Assembly (NCBI GenBank): GCA_963756715.1
Contig: CAVWOV010000021.1
Coordinates: forward strand, 62,001-126,000
Reading direction: 5' to 3'
From: VAZQ01 sp963756715
GTDB lineage: Bacteria > Pseudomonadota > Alphaproteobacteria > Rhizobiales > Xanthobacteraceae
Length of the DNA: 64,000 nucleotides
The position numbers and the translations under genes were made by a program. Positions 27,286 through 36,925 of this stretch are shown here, piece by piece. Each line of letters opens with the position of its first letter. The stretch's first letter is position 1. The notes under the pieces are model-generated. The model had not been told where the DNA came from. It worked only from the letters and a program-made list of their open reading frames with translations, and did no database searches.

Positions 27286-27906
27286 ATGTCGATGAACCAG
27301 CCGAATACCATCCAGGAGTTTCAGCGCACCGTCGAAAAATCGATCCACGATCATTGGGTGTTGTTTCTGATCGAGGGGATTGTCCTCGTGGTCCTGGGCC
27401 TCGTGGCAATCGTGGTCCCGCCGATCGCCACGCTCGCAGTCGCAATCTTGGTCGGCTGGCTCTTCCTCATCAGCGGCATTGTCGGCCTGGTGATGACGTT
27501 CTGGGCGCGTCAGGCGCCGGGTTTCTGGTGGTCGCTGTTCTCGGCGCTGCTCGGAATCGCAGCCGGCATCGTCCTGCTGGTCTCGCCGCTCCGCGCCACC
27601 GTGACGCTCACCTTGCTGCTGATCGTGTTCTTCACGGTCGAGGGCATCATCACGATCATGTATGCGCTCGAGCACAAGAAGGACCTGTCCGGCCGCTGGG
27701 GCTGGATGCTGGCGAGCGGCGTAGTCGATCTGATCCTTGCCGCGATGATTCTTGCGGGTCTGCCCGGCACCGCCGCATGGGCCATCGGCCTGCTGGTCGG
27801 GATCAACATGCTGTTCGGCGGCACGTCGATGATCGTGATGGCCCTGCACGCCAAGTCCACCGCGCCTGCCGCATCAACCACGCCGACGACACCGAAGGCC
27901 GCCTGA
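27286..27906 (+). CDS. HdeD-like membrane protein (DUF308)
   Basis: A 206-residue inner-membrane protein with about six helices arranged as three hairpins, the DUF308/HdeD pattern (opening HDHWVLFLIEGIVLVVLGLV, then an ALEHKK loop). HdeD of enterics is linked to acid resistance; the role in alphaproteobacteria is not established. ATG 27286 is chosen because GGGAGG lies 5 nt upstream. The C-terminal tail is Ala/Thr/Pro-rich. Single gene; a hairpin-like CGAAGGTC/GACCTTCG pair just after the stop may terminate it. Confidence 0.9.
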   Translation: MSMNQPNTIQEFQRTVEKSIHDHWVLFLIEGIVLVVLGLVAIVVPPIATLAVAILVGWLFLISGIVGLVMTFWARQAPGFWWSLFSALLGIAAGIVLLVSPLRATVTLTLLLIVFFTVEGIITIMYALEHKKDLSGRWGWMLASGVVDLILAAMILAGLPGTAAWAIGLLVGINMLFGGTSMIVMALHAKSTAPAASTTPTTPKAA

Positions 27907-28074
27907 GGCCTCGCTCCGAAGGTCGCAGACCTTCGGAGAATATCCTGCACGGTCCGGGATTAAAGGAGCGGTTCGCCGGGTGAGAGCCCGGCGCCGCTTG
28001 CAATTGCGTTGCGCCTGCGGATGCTCGAAGATGCAGAGGCGGATATCACCACTCATAAGAAAGTCGACCGCCCA

Positions 28075-29556
28075 ATGAGCAACAAGAGCAATTTCGCCGG
28101 TAACATCGGCTACGACGACCTGCGGGAATGGCTCGCCATCGCCGAACGCCTGGGCGAGGTTCGCACCGTCAAGGGTGCCAACTGCGAGGAGGACATTGGG
28201 CTTGCGGCGGAAGCCGTACTGCGCGCCGAGAACGGACCTTGCGTGGTGTTCGAGGACATTCCGGGCTGCGCAAAGGGTGCGCGCCTGCTGATGAACATGT
28301 TCGCCGGCACGCGCCGCAACATGACGCTCGGATTTCCCGATGAACTCACCAAGTGGGAACTGAGCGACGCCTATCGGGAAGCGTACCTTCAAGAGCAACG
28401 CATCATTCCGCATGAGGTCGTCGAAGATGGCCCGGTGTTCGAGAACGTCATGATGGGCGACGATGTCGACGTCACGAAGTTTCCGGCGCCGAAATGGCAT
28501 GAGAAGGACGGCGGCAAGTATATCGGCACCGGCACCTACACGATCACGCGCGATCCGGAAGAAAACTGGCTCAACGCCGGCGCCTACCGCGCGCAAGTGC
28601 ATGACAAGAAGACGGTCGGCATGGTGATGGCCGCCGGCCACCACGGCCGCATCCATCGCGACAAATCCTTCAAGCGCGGTGAGCCGCTGCCGGCCGCGAT
28701 GGTTTTGGGCGGCGACCCGATCGCGTTTTTCTTCGGCGGATTGGAGGCGCCCTACGGCGTGTTCGAGCTCGATCTCGTCGGCGGACTGCGCGGCCGCCCG
28801 GTGAAGATGGTGCGCGGCAAGGTCACCGGCCTCCCCTTCCCGGCCAATGCGGAAATCGTACTCGAAGGCTACGTGCCGCCCGACCGCACGCACCCCGAAG
28901 GGCCGTTCGGCGAATGGAGCGGGCACTACGCCGGCGGCGTGCGCGATATCCCGGTGCTCGACGTCAAGGCGATCTACTACCGCAACAATCCGATCGTCGT
29001 GGGCGTACCGCCGATGGGCGGCGGGCCGGACGAGATGGCGCGCTACCGCGCGGTAATGCGCTCGGCCACCATCAAGCAGAACGTCACCAATGCGGGGGTG
29101 CCCGGCGTCCAGCAGGTGTGGTGCCACGAGGTCGGCGGCGCTCGCATGTTCCACGCCGTCTCGATTACGCAACGCTATCCCGGCCATGCCGTGCAGGTCG
29201 CGCATGTCGCGGCGCAATGCGGCGCGTCGGCCTATGCGTCGAAATACATCGTCGTGGTCGACGAAGACATCGATGTGACCAACCTCGATATGCTGCTGTG
29301 GGCGATGCTCACCCGAACCGACCCCAAGGAATCGATCCAGTTCATCACCGGCGCATGGGATTCCAGCGCTGACCCGGCACTGCCGCCGGAGCGCCGTGCG
29401 GCCGGCGACATGACGCATTCGGTTGCGCTGATCAATGCCTGCCGGCCGTGGCGCTGGCGCGACAAGTTTCCACCGACCAATGCACCGAGCGCGGAGGTCG
29501 CCAAGAAGGCCCGCGAGCGGTTCGGCTGGCTGCTTGACGGCAAGGCGCCGGGCTGA
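28075..29556 (+). CDS. UbiD-family prenylated-FMN decarboxylase
   Basis: A 493-residue UbiD-family enzyme. These use prenylated FMN to decarboxylate, or reversibly carboxylate, aromatic and unsaturated acids. Seen here: GYDDLREWLA at the N-terminus, GTGTYTITRDPE, NAGAYRAQVHD in the cofactor region, and EGPFGEWSGHY with the acidic catalytic residues. ATG 28075 (MSNKSNFAGN) fits the family start better than ATG 28021 or TTG 28009, though the ribosome site is weak (AAGAAAG). The general UbiD fold is clear but it is a catabolic paralogue, not the ubiquinone enzyme: no UbiX is adjacent. The nearby amidohydrolase-2 decarboxylase and hydrolase suggest aromatic acid turnover. Confidence 0.92.
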   Translation: MSNKSNFAGNIGYDDLREWLAIAERLGEVRTVKGANCEEDIGLAAEAVLRAENGPCVVFEDIPGCAKGARLLMNMFAGTRRNMTLGFPDELTKWELSDAYREAYLQEQRIIPHEVVEDGPVFENVMMGDDVDVTKFPAPKWHEKDGGKYIGTGTYTITRDPEENWLNAGAYRAQVHDKKTVGMVMAAGHHGRIHRDKSFKRGEPLPAAMVLGGDPIAFFFGGLEAPYGVFELDLVGGLRGRPVKMVRGKVTGLPFPANAEIVLEGYVPPDRTHPEGPFGEWSGHYAGGVRDIPVLDVKAIYYRNNPIVVGVPPMGGGPDEMARYRAVMRSATIKQNVTNAGVPGVQQVWCHEVGGARMFHAVSITQRYPGHAVQVAHVAAQCGASAYASKYIVVVDEDIDVTNLDMLLWAMLTRTDPKESIQFITGAWDSSADPALPPERRAAGDMTHSVALINACRPWRWRDKFPPTNAPSAEVAKKARERFGWLLDGKAPG

Positions 29557-29686
29557 CCCCGTAACTTCTTCCACGCCGCGCGCGCCGGGCATCATCAAAA
29601 GGCGTCGTAGCGCGTCGCATCTGCGATGACGATCCATCCCGCGTTCATCAAGGGTTAGGTCTGCAACTGCGAACGAAAGATACGCC

Positions 29687-30553
29687 ATGGCTAAAGTCAC
29701 TCGTCGCGGGAAAAGCGTCATCGGCGTCCAAAGCCGGTTTGCCCGCGTCAACGGCATCAGACTTCACTATCTGACCGCCGGCGCGGGCGAACCCGTTATC
29801 CTGCTGCACGGCTATGCGCAGAACAGCCATATGTGGCGGCCGCTCATGGCCGAGCTTGCCAAATCCCGTACCGTGATTGCGCCGGACCTGCGTGGATTTG
29901 GCCAATCCGCCAAACCGCCGCAAGGTTATGACAAGAAGACCATGGCGCAGGACATTCACGCGCTTGCCGCGTCGCTCGGTTACGACCGCGTGAGCCTTGC
30001 CGGGCACGACATTGGTTTGATGGTTGCCTATGCGTACGCGGCGCAGTTTCCCGCCGAAGTCGATCGTATCGCATTGATGGATGCGTTCCTGCCGGGGGTC
30101 GGCGACTGGACGAAAGTCTGGCTGCTGCGCGACCTCTGGCACTTCCACTTCTACGGCGAGACCCCGCTCAAACTGGTCGCCGGCCGCGAGCGAATCTACT
30201 TCGAGCACTTCTGGAATGATTTTGCCGCCGACCGCAAGAAATCGGTGCCGGAGCGTGATCGCCGCATCTATGCAAAAGCCTATGGCCAACCCGGCGCAAT
30301 GCGCGCCGGGTTCGAAGTATTCAGGGCATTCGAGCAGGATGCGGCGGACTTTCAGAAGCTCGCCCAGACCAAGCTGACGATGCCGATGCTGGTGTTGACC
30401 GGCGAAAAGGCGTCGGGGGAATTTCTCATTCAGCAGGGGCGGCTGGTGGCCGACCACGTCGAGGGCGCGGTCATCAAGGGCTCAGGCCATTGGCTGATGG
30501 AAGAAGCCCCGAAGCAGGTCATTCCTAAACTGGTGGCGTTCTTCGCGCACTGA
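29687..30553 (+). CDS. Alpha/beta hydrolase, haloacetate dehalogenase / epoxide hydrolase-like
   Basis: A 288-residue alpha/beta-fold hydrolase. The oxyanion strand reads VILLHGYAQN, the nucleophile elbow AGHDIG carries Asp rather than Ser, the usual choice in dehalogenases and epoxide hydrolases, and GSGHWLMEE holds the catalytic His. The cap domain includes HFHFYGE. No signal peptide. It follows the UbiD gene by 130 nt on the same strand. Preferred substrate (haloacid, epoxide or an ester) cannot be decided. Confidence 0.9.
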   Translation: MAKVTRRGKSVIGVQSRFARVNGIRLHYLTAGAGEPVILLHGYAQNSHMWRPLMAELAKSRTVIAPDLRGFGQSAKPPQGYDKKTMAQDIHALAASLGYDRVSLAGHDIGLMVAYAYAAQFPAEVDRIALMDAFLPGVGDWTKVWLLRDLWHFHFYGETPLKLVAGRERIYFEHFWNDFAADRKKSVPERDRRIYAKAYGQPGAMRAGFEVFRAFEQDAADFQKLAQTKLTMPMLVLTGEKASGEFLIQQGRLVADHVEGAVIKGSGHWLMEEAPKQVIPKLVAFFAH

Positions 30554-30826
30554 AGCTTTGACACCGTGCAAATTGTTAGACCCGCACTGACTGCACGACA
30601 TCATGCGCATTAGGTCAGATGTCCTGCCCGATTGGCGCTGGCCCGCGTTGCAACGCGCGGGGGAAAAGAGCAGTCTGATCACTGCGACAAAATATCTCTA
30701 CCGACGCTAGGTTTCACGACAGCCTGAAACAAAGCGCCTCCCACTGGGCAGCCGCTGTTGCTCACGCGAGGACATATCGAGACTGGAGCGGCGCGCCAGA
30801 CGCCGCCCATTCGTAGGGAGAAAACG

Positions 30827-32149
30827 ATGACTACTCGCAAGCGCCGCATCGGCGCACCGCCATCTATTGAAAAAGCTGCTGGTAACGGACTGCTCGATCG
30901 CCGGGCATTGCTGCGCGGCGGCGCCATCGTGGCAGGCGCGATGACTACCGGCACCTCGCTCACTAGCGCGGCCGCCGAACCACTGCAAAACGATCCCTGG
31001 AGCCTGGAGATGGGCACGCCTGTGCCGCCCTATCAGGTCGCCTCGCGGTTCGAGAAGAACGTGGTGCGCACGCTCAGCAATCCGAAACATGATTTCCGCA
31101 ATTCGCACGCGCGCACGCCGCACCATCTGCTGCAAGGCACGGTCACGCCGAATGGCCTGTTCTTCACCATCGCGCATTCGGGCTTGCCGGATATCGACCC
31201 GGAGCAGCACAAGCTCGTCATCCACGGGCTGGTAAAGCAACCGCTGGTCTACACGGTCGAATCGCTGTCGCGCTATCCGATGGTGACGCGCATGCATTTC
31301 GTCGAGTGTAGCGGCAACTCGGCGCCGATGTTTTCCAATGAGCCACTGCAGGTGACCGCCCAGGCAATCCACGGCCTTGTTTCAAACGCCGAATGGACCG
31401 GCGTGCTATTATCGACGCTGCTGGAAGAAACCGGCATCGACCCGAAAGCAAAATGGCTGCTCGCTGAGGGCGCCGACTCCTTGGCGCTTCATCGCAGCGT
31501 GCCGATAAAAAAGGCGTTGGACGACGCCATGATCGCGCTCTACCAGAATGGCGAGCGTATCATGCCCGGAAACGGCTACCCAATGCGCCTCCTGCTGCCC
31601 GGCTATCAGGGCAACATGAACGTCAAGCATGTGCGCCGCATCAAGCTGATCGACCAGCCGGCCATGAGCTTCTTCGAGTCCAAGACCTATTCGCAGATCC
31701 TGCCCGGCGGCAAAAGCTGGCTGTTCCATTTCACCCAGGAGGTGAAATCGTTCATCACTTATCCGTCCTTTGGCCACTTGCTAAAAGGACCGGGTTATTA
31801 CGAAATCTCCGGCATCGCCTATTCCGGCAACGGACGTATCGCCAAGGTCATGGTGTCGGCCGACGGCGGCAAGAGTTGGGCGGAGGCCGCGCTGCAAGGG
31901 CCGGTCAATCCAAAAGCGTTCACCCGTTTCACCATGCCATGGCGGTGGGACGGTCAGCCGGCGGTGCTCGAGAGCCGTGCCTGGGACGAAGCTGGCAACG
32001 ACCAGCCATTACGCGCCGCGTTCATCGCCGCGCGAGGACAGACCGACAAACCGGTCACGAGCCCGCTCGCTTTCCCGAACCAGCATTACAACAGCATCAC
32101 CAGTTGGGGCGTCGACAGTTCAGGGGGGATCAAACATGTCTACTCATAA
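30827..32149 (+). CDS. soxC: SoxC, molybdopterin sulfane/sulfite dehydrogenase subunit
   Basis: A 440-residue molybdenum-cofactor enzyme of the sulfite oxidase fold, the catalytic half of SoxCD. A twin-arginine export signal (LLDRRALLRGG, hydrophobic stretch, cleavage near TSAAAEP) sends the folded protein to the periplasm. The Mo-ligating Cys lies in FVECSGNSAPM and the C-terminal dimerisation domain (SGNGRIAKVMVSADGG) is present. ATG 30827 follows GGGAGAA. Its stop overlaps the soxD start by 14 nt, confirming the pair. The rest of the sox set (soxXYZAB) is absent here, so it may act as a stand-alone sulfite dehydrogenase. Confidence 0.93.
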   Translation: MTTRKRRIGAPPSIEKAAGNGLLDRRALLRGGAIVAGAMTTGTSLTSAAAEPLQNDPWSLEMGTPVPPYQVASRFEKNVVRTLSNPKHDFRNSHARTPHHLLQGTVTPNGLFFTIAHSGLPDIDPEQHKLVIHGLVKQPLVYTVESLSRYPMVTRMHFVECSGNSAPMFSNEPLQVTAQAIHGLVSNAEWTGVLLSTLLEETGIDPKAKWLLAEGADSLALHRSVPIKKALDDAMIALYQNGERIMPGNGYPMRLLLPGYQGNMNVKHVRRIKLIDQPAMSFFESKTYSQILPGGKSWLFHFTQEVKSFITYPSFGHLLKGPGYYEISGIAYSGNGRIAKVMVSADGGKSWAEAALQGPVNPKAFTRFTMPWRWDGQPAVLESRAWDEAGNDQPLRAAFIAARGQTDKPVTSPLAFPNQHYNSITSWGVDSSGGIKHVYS

Positions 32150-32717
32150 GCAGCTCTTGATCCTTGCACTCGCTCTTAGCTTTGGCGCGAGCTCAGCCCG
32201 GGCCGAGCCGCCCGGACTCGGCAAGCCGATCACCGAATCTGATATCATGGCCTGGAACATTGAAGTTCTGCCGGACGGCACCGGCCTACCGCCTGGCAGC
32301 GGAACGTTCGAGCAGGGCAAGGCGGTCTACTCGCAGAAGTGCGCGCTCTGCCATGGCGAGAACGGGGTCAACCCGCGGCCGGGTTTCTCCCCAATGGTCG
32401 GTCCTTCCAAGTTCGACAAGATCACCACGATGAAGACCGTCCCCTACTACAAGTATGCAACGACGCTCTATGACGTCATGCGCCGGTCGATGCCGTATCC
32501 GATTCCGAAGACGCTGACCAATGACGAACTCTACGCGCTTTCAGCCTACATCCTCGCGCTCAACAAGATCATCCGCGAGGACGAGGTCATGGACGCGAAG
32601 ACCCTGCCGCTGGTGAAGATGCCGAACCGGGATAACTTCATCGTTTGGGATCAGGACAAGATTGACTACGAACCGGTGCGTCCGCAGGGCACTGCCACCC
32701 GCTGCTCAGGATGCTAA
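32136..32717 (+). CDS. soxD: SoxD, c-type cytochrome subunit
   Basis: A 193-residue periplasmic cytochrome c, electron acceptor of SoxC. The signal peptide ends near SSARAEPP; one heme site, CALCHGE, lies at about residue 68 with a likely distal Met in the RRSMPYP region. It is the short monoheme form, unlike the diheme SoxD of Paracoccus. ATG 32136 lies inside soxC and is preceded by AGGGGGGA. The C-terminus ends RCSGC, an odd Cys pair with no heme His. Confidence 0.92.
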   Translation: MSTHKQLLILALALSFGASSARAEPPGLGKPITESDIMAWNIEVLPDGTGLPPGSGTFEQGKAVYSQKCALCHGENGVNPRPGFSPMVGPSKFDKITTMKTVPYYKYATTLYDVMRRSMPYPIPKTLTNDELYALSAYILALNKIIREDEVMDAKTLPLVKMPNRDNFIVWDQDKIDYEPVRPQGTATRCSGC

Positions 32718-32965
32718 ACGCGACGTGGCGGGCCGTACTGCCCGCCATGCGTGATGATTTCCTGATAGACGATTCTTGACGGTGAATTTTTGAATCAGCG
32801 CGGGGACATGCCGAGCACCCTTGATGCGTTGACCTTGGCCGGTTCAGCCCTATCTACCGGTTGCGGCGTGAACTTCGCCGGACCAGGGTTGACCTGTATC
32901 AATAGGCAGAAGTTCGTAACCGCTATGGGTGAACGTCGTTTCCCCAGTATCAATGCGGATCGACC

Positions 32966-34811
32966 GTGCAAGAAACACTATCCTTGCCAAGGGACCTGAC
33001 GCCTTCGCGAAGTCCGGCGCCGGCGGCGCCCGGCGATTTGCGCAGGACCGATATCGCAAAGCAGGATCTGGCTCAGGATCGCGAGCCACCGCTCAATTCG
33101 TTGCAGGCCTTTGATCGCAAACTTCATGCCGTCTTTGGGCGACTGACCGGAGGGCTGGCGCCGAGCGCACTGGCCGGCGCCTACCTCGACTGGGCCGTGC
33201 ACCTCCTGGTCGCGCCCGGCAAACAGGCCGCATTGGCAGCCCGCGCCTTCGATGCGGCAGCCGAACATTTTGCCTATGCCTGTCGATGCCAGCGCGGCAC
33301 GGGCGAGGACCCATGCCTTCACTCGCTGCCGCATGACAACCGCTTTCGTGCCCCCGAGTGGCAGTCGTTCCCATTCAATGTCTATGCCCACGGCTTCCTT
33401 GCAATGGAAAAATGGTGGGAGGCTGCAACCACCGGCGTGCGCGGCGTCAGCGAGCGTCATCAGTCGATGGTGACCTTCGGCGCCCGGCAGTTTCTCGATA
33501 TTTTCTCGCCATCGAATTTCATCGGGACGAACCCGCAAGTCCTGGCGCAGACCCGTGCCGTACGCCGGCGCGAACCTCGTGCGTGGCATGTCGAACTTCC
33601 TCGACGATTTCATGCGGCAGGCCCGTGGCCAGCCGCCGTCGGGGACCGAAGCCTATGCCGTCGGCAAGACCGTCGCGATCACGCCGGGCAAGGTCGTACA
33701 TCGCACGCGGCTCGCTGAGATCATCCAGTACGCACCCACAACCGAGCGGGTGCGCCCTGAACCGCTGGTGATCGTGCCGGCCTGGATCATGAAGTACTAC
33801 ATCCTCGATCTGTCGCCGGCGAATTCGCTGGTGCGATACCTGACCGATCAAGGCTTCACGGTATTCATGGTGTCGTGGAAGAATCCCGACAGCGAGGATC
33901 GCGACATCGGCTTCAACGATTACCGCACCGAGGGCGTTCTTCCCGCGATCGAGGCGGCGACCAACATTACCGGCTCGGAAAAAGTTCACGCCGTCGGCTA
34001 TTGCCTGGGCGGCACATTGCTCGCGGCGACCGCCGCCGCGATGGCGCGCGATCACGACGATCGCCTGGCCAGCCTGACCTTTCTCGCCGCACAGGCCGAT
34101 TTCACCGAGGCGGGAGAACTGATGCTCTTCATCAACGAGAGCCAGGTCGCCTTCCTCGAAGACATGATGTGGGAGCGCGGCTACCTCGATGCGAGGCAGA
34201 TGGCGGGGACGTTTCAGTTGCTGCGCTCGAATGACCTCATCTGGTCGCGCGTCGTGCGCGAATACCTGATGGGCGAACGGACGACGCCGATCGACATCAT
34301 GGCATGGAATGCCGATGCGACGCGCATGCCCTATCGCATGCATTCTGAATATCTTCGTTCCCTGTTTCTCAACGACGACCTTTCTGAAGGTCACTTCAAG
34401 GTGGACGGACGGCCCGTCAGCCTGCACGACATCCGGGTTCCGATCTTTGCGGTCGGCACCGAATGGGACCATGTCGCGCCCTGGCGGTCGGTGTTCAAAT
34501 TTCACTTCCTGTCCGACGGAGAAACCACCTTCGCGCTCACCAACGGCGGGCACAATGCTGGCGTCCTCTCGGAGCCCGGCCATCCGGGCCGCCATTTTCG
34601 CCTCGCGACGCAACGACACGGCGATCAATACGTTGACCCCGAGACGTGGCTGGCGGAGAATTCGCCGCGTCCCGGATCGTGGTGGCCAGCGTGGACCTCA
34701 TGGCTGTCGGAACGCTCTGGCACGCCGGTCCTGCCGCCAACACTGGGACGCGCCGGAAGCCGTTTCGCGCCGCTGGATGCCGCGCCGGGTCAGTATGTCC
34801 TGATGAAGTAG
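32966..34811 (+). CDS. phaC: Class I polyhydroxyalkanoate synthase (frameshifted)
   Basis: Polymerises hydroxyacyl-CoA into PHA granules. The N-terminal domain (FDRKLHAVFGRLTGG ... WQSFPFNVYAHGF) is read from GTG 32966, the catalytic domain from another frame after about 33556-33560; dropping one base there joins TRA to YAGANLVRG and gives a ~614-residue protein of class I length. The lipase-like box GYCLGG supplies the catalytic Cys, VGTEWDHVAPW the Asp, and NGGHNAG the His. The GTG start has no good ribosome site and is uncertain. As read, the gene would give two non-functional halves. It is followed by a second PHA-synthase-like gene. Confidence 0.88.
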
Positions 34812-34880
34812 CGGTGGCGGGCTGCGCCGGCATTTGATCCAGCGCAAGCCGGCGCGTCATTCTGGTGTCATGGTGTTTTG

Positions 34881-36068
34881 ATGTACGAGCCATCAGGCCG
34901 TCAATTCTCCTATGCCGGGTTTCTGTGGCCGGCACTGGTCGCCGCCTCCGCGAGCGAGTTGGTGGCAACGTTCGCCAAGCAATGGATTGATCTCGCGGGC
35001 GGGTCAGGCCGCGAGCCTGCGACCAACGAGCCGATATGGGCGACGCCCAACGAGATTGCGCTGGAGTTGAAGACTGTACGCCTGCGCACTTTCGCCACGG
35101 CGCCCCAGGGCGTGCCGACCCTGCTGTGCGCGCCGTTTGCCTTGCATGGCGCGGCAATCACCGACCTTGCTCCCGGTCACAGCCTGGTCGCGGCGTTGCG
35201 CGAGGCCGGGCTGACGCGCTTGTTTGTGACCGACTGGCATTCGGCGCAAGCGGACATGCGCGATTTCGGCATCGACAATTATCTGGCCGATCTCAACGTG
35301 CTGGTCGATCACCTTGGCGGCCACGTCGATCTGATCGGCTTATGTCAGGGCGGCTGGATGGCGCTGCTCTACGCCGCATGCTTCCCGGCGAAGGTCGGCA
35401 AGCTGGTGCTGGCGGGCGCGCCGATCGATATTGCGGCCGCGCCTTCCGGCTTGTCCGCACTTGCGGAATCCAGCCCGATCGCGGTGTTTCACGAACTGGT
35501 CAAACTCGGCGATGGCCGTATGCTCGGCCGCAACATGCTGCGATTCTGGGGACCGGATGTTATCGCCCCGGATGAGATCCGGGAGTTGCTGCAGACGCCG
35601 GAGCCGCTCGGCTCGTCGCGATTTGCGCAAATCGAAAAGACGTTTCGGGATTGGTATGCTTGGACCGTCGACCTGCCGGGACATTTCTATCTCGAAGTCG
35701 TCGAAAAGCTCTACAAGGACAACCAACTGGCGGACGGACGCTTCGTGGCGCTCGGCCAACGCATCGATCTGAAGCGTCTGCGAACACCGTTGTTCCTGCT
35801 GGCGGCGCGCGACGACGAGGTCGTCGCACCGGCGCAACTCTTCGCGGCCGAGCGTCTGGTCGCAACGCCGGCGAATAGCTTACGCAAGGCGGAAGCGCCG
35901 TGCCGCCACGTCGGGCTGTTTATCGGCAAGGTGGCGCTTGAAGAATTCTGGCCGGGCGTCGCCCGCTGGCTCCTGGAACCGGGGAGCATCGCGCCAGAGA
36001 TCGTCGAACCGGACCAAGTCCCGGACTTGGAACGCGTCCGCAGCCCTGCGGTTTCTGCCCAGCATTGA
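34881..36068 (+). CDS. PHA-synthase-like alpha/beta hydrolase
   Basis: A 395-residue alpha/beta protein whose nucleophile box GLCQGGW has Cys, as in PHA synthases, with Asp in AARDDEV and His in CRHVGLF. It lacks the ~200-residue N-terminal domain of class I synthases, which leaves room for a PhaC-like auxiliary enzyme, an intracellular PHA depolymerase/thioesterase, or a partner of the PhaC encoded 69 nt upstream. ATG 34881 is used; a TTG three bases earlier is in frame. No signal peptide, so cytosolic or granule-bound. Confidence 0.82.
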   Translation: MYEPSGRQFSYAGFLWPALVAASASELVATFAKQWIDLAGGSGREPATNEPIWATPNEIALELKTVRLRTFATAPQGVPTLLCAPFALHGAAITDLAPGHSLVAALREAGLTRLFVTDWHSAQADMRDFGIDNYLADLNVLVDHLGGHVDLIGLCQGGWMALLYAACFPAKVGKLVLAGAPIDIAAAPSGLSALAESSPIAVFHELVKLGDGRMLGRNMLRFWGPDVIAPDEIRELLQTPEPLGSSRFAQIEKTFRDWYAWTVDLPGHFYLEVVEKLYKDNQLADGRFVALGQRIDLKRLRTPLFLLAARDDEVVAPAQLFAAERLVATPANSLRKAEAPCRHVGLFIGKVALEEFWPGVARWLLEPGSIAPEIVEPDQVPDLERVRSPAVSAQH

Positions 36069-36142
36069 CGGCCTTCATCGTCTCCGCCACAAGCCAGTTG
36101 CGAGCACGCCAGCGCGGCACTTCGCGACTTGGAGGGACGGGG

Positions 36143-36925
36143 ATGGAGCTTGGGCTCAAAGGTAAAGTTGCCCTGGTCACGGGCGCCAGCCGCGGCATCG
36201 GCCGCGGCATCGCGTTGGCATTTGCCGACGAAGGCTGCGACGTCGTCCTGACGGCGCGCGACGCCAAGGCACTTGACGAGGTCGCGGCCGCGATCCGCGC
36301 CAAGGGCTGCAAAGCGGCGGTGTCGGTGCGCGACTTGCGCGAGCCGGACGCACCGGCGGCATTAATTGCGTCGGTGCAGCAGGAGTTCGGCGGCCTCGAC
36401 ATTCTCATCAACAATGCGGGTACCACCAAGCGGGGCGACTTCTTTGAACTCACGGATGCGGATTGGGCGGACGGTTACGCGTTAAAGTTCTTCGCGCATG
36501 TGCGGCTGGCGCGCGCCGCCTGGCCGCTGCTGAAAGCACGCCAGGGAGCGCTCATCGCGATCGGCGGAACGAGCGGCCGCAAGCCGGAGAAGCGGTTCAC
36601 CATCGGCAGTTCGGTCAACGCCGCCGTCGCGGCCTTCACCAAATGCCTGGCGGACCTCGGCAAGGAGGACGGCGTGCGGGTCAACGCCATCCATCCGAGC
36701 CTGGTCGAGACCGAGCGGCAGTGGCGGCGCATCCGCGCCGAGGTTGAGCGGACCGGCGATCCGGAGGACAAGGTGCGCGAGGCGCTTGCCCGCGCGACCG
36801 GCATCACCCGCTTCGGCACCGTCGAGGACGTCGCCGATCTCGTGACGTTCATGGTCTCGGCGCGCTCGACCTGGCTGCATGGCGCTACGATCGATCTCGA
36901 TGGCGGGGAGATTCCAGTGCTGTGA
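36143..36925 (+). CDS. Short-chain dehydrogenase/reductase with altered active site
   Basis: A 260-residue Rossmann protein of the SDR family: nucleotide motif TGASRGIG near residue 14, NNAG near 87, IAIGGTSG with the catalytic Ser, and a C-terminal DGGEIPVL like that of FabG-type enzymes. Where active SDRs have YxxxK the sequence reads GSSVN, so both catalytic Tyr and Lys appear to be missing. ATG 36143 has GGAGGG before it. The stop overlaps the GTG start of the next gene (GTGA), so it is coupled to the flavin/FeS oxidoreductase. It may be a binding or structural paralogue, or use another proton donor. Confidence 0.87.
   Translation: MELGLKGKVALVTGASRGIGRGIALAFADEGCDVVLTARDAKALDEVAAAIRAKGCKAAVSVRDLREPDAPAALIASVQQEFGGLDILINNAGTTKRGDFFELTDADWADGYALKFFAHVRLARAAWPLLKARQGALIAIGGTSGRKPEKRFTIGSSVNAAVAAFTKCLADLGKEDGVRVNAIHPSLVETERQWRRIRAEVERTGDPEDKVREALARATGITRFGTVEDVADLVTFMVSARSTWLHGATIDLDGGEIPVL

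Noticed and set aside
27874..29757. 627-codon frame on the minus strand opposite the UbiD gene
   Set aside because: The plus strand carries a conserved decarboxylase; the antisense product is rich in Arg, His and Asp repeats without any recognisable fold.
32790..32999. Small plus-strand frame between soxD and phaC
   Set aside because: 69 codons without ribosome site or hydrophobic/domain features; it overlaps the phaC start.
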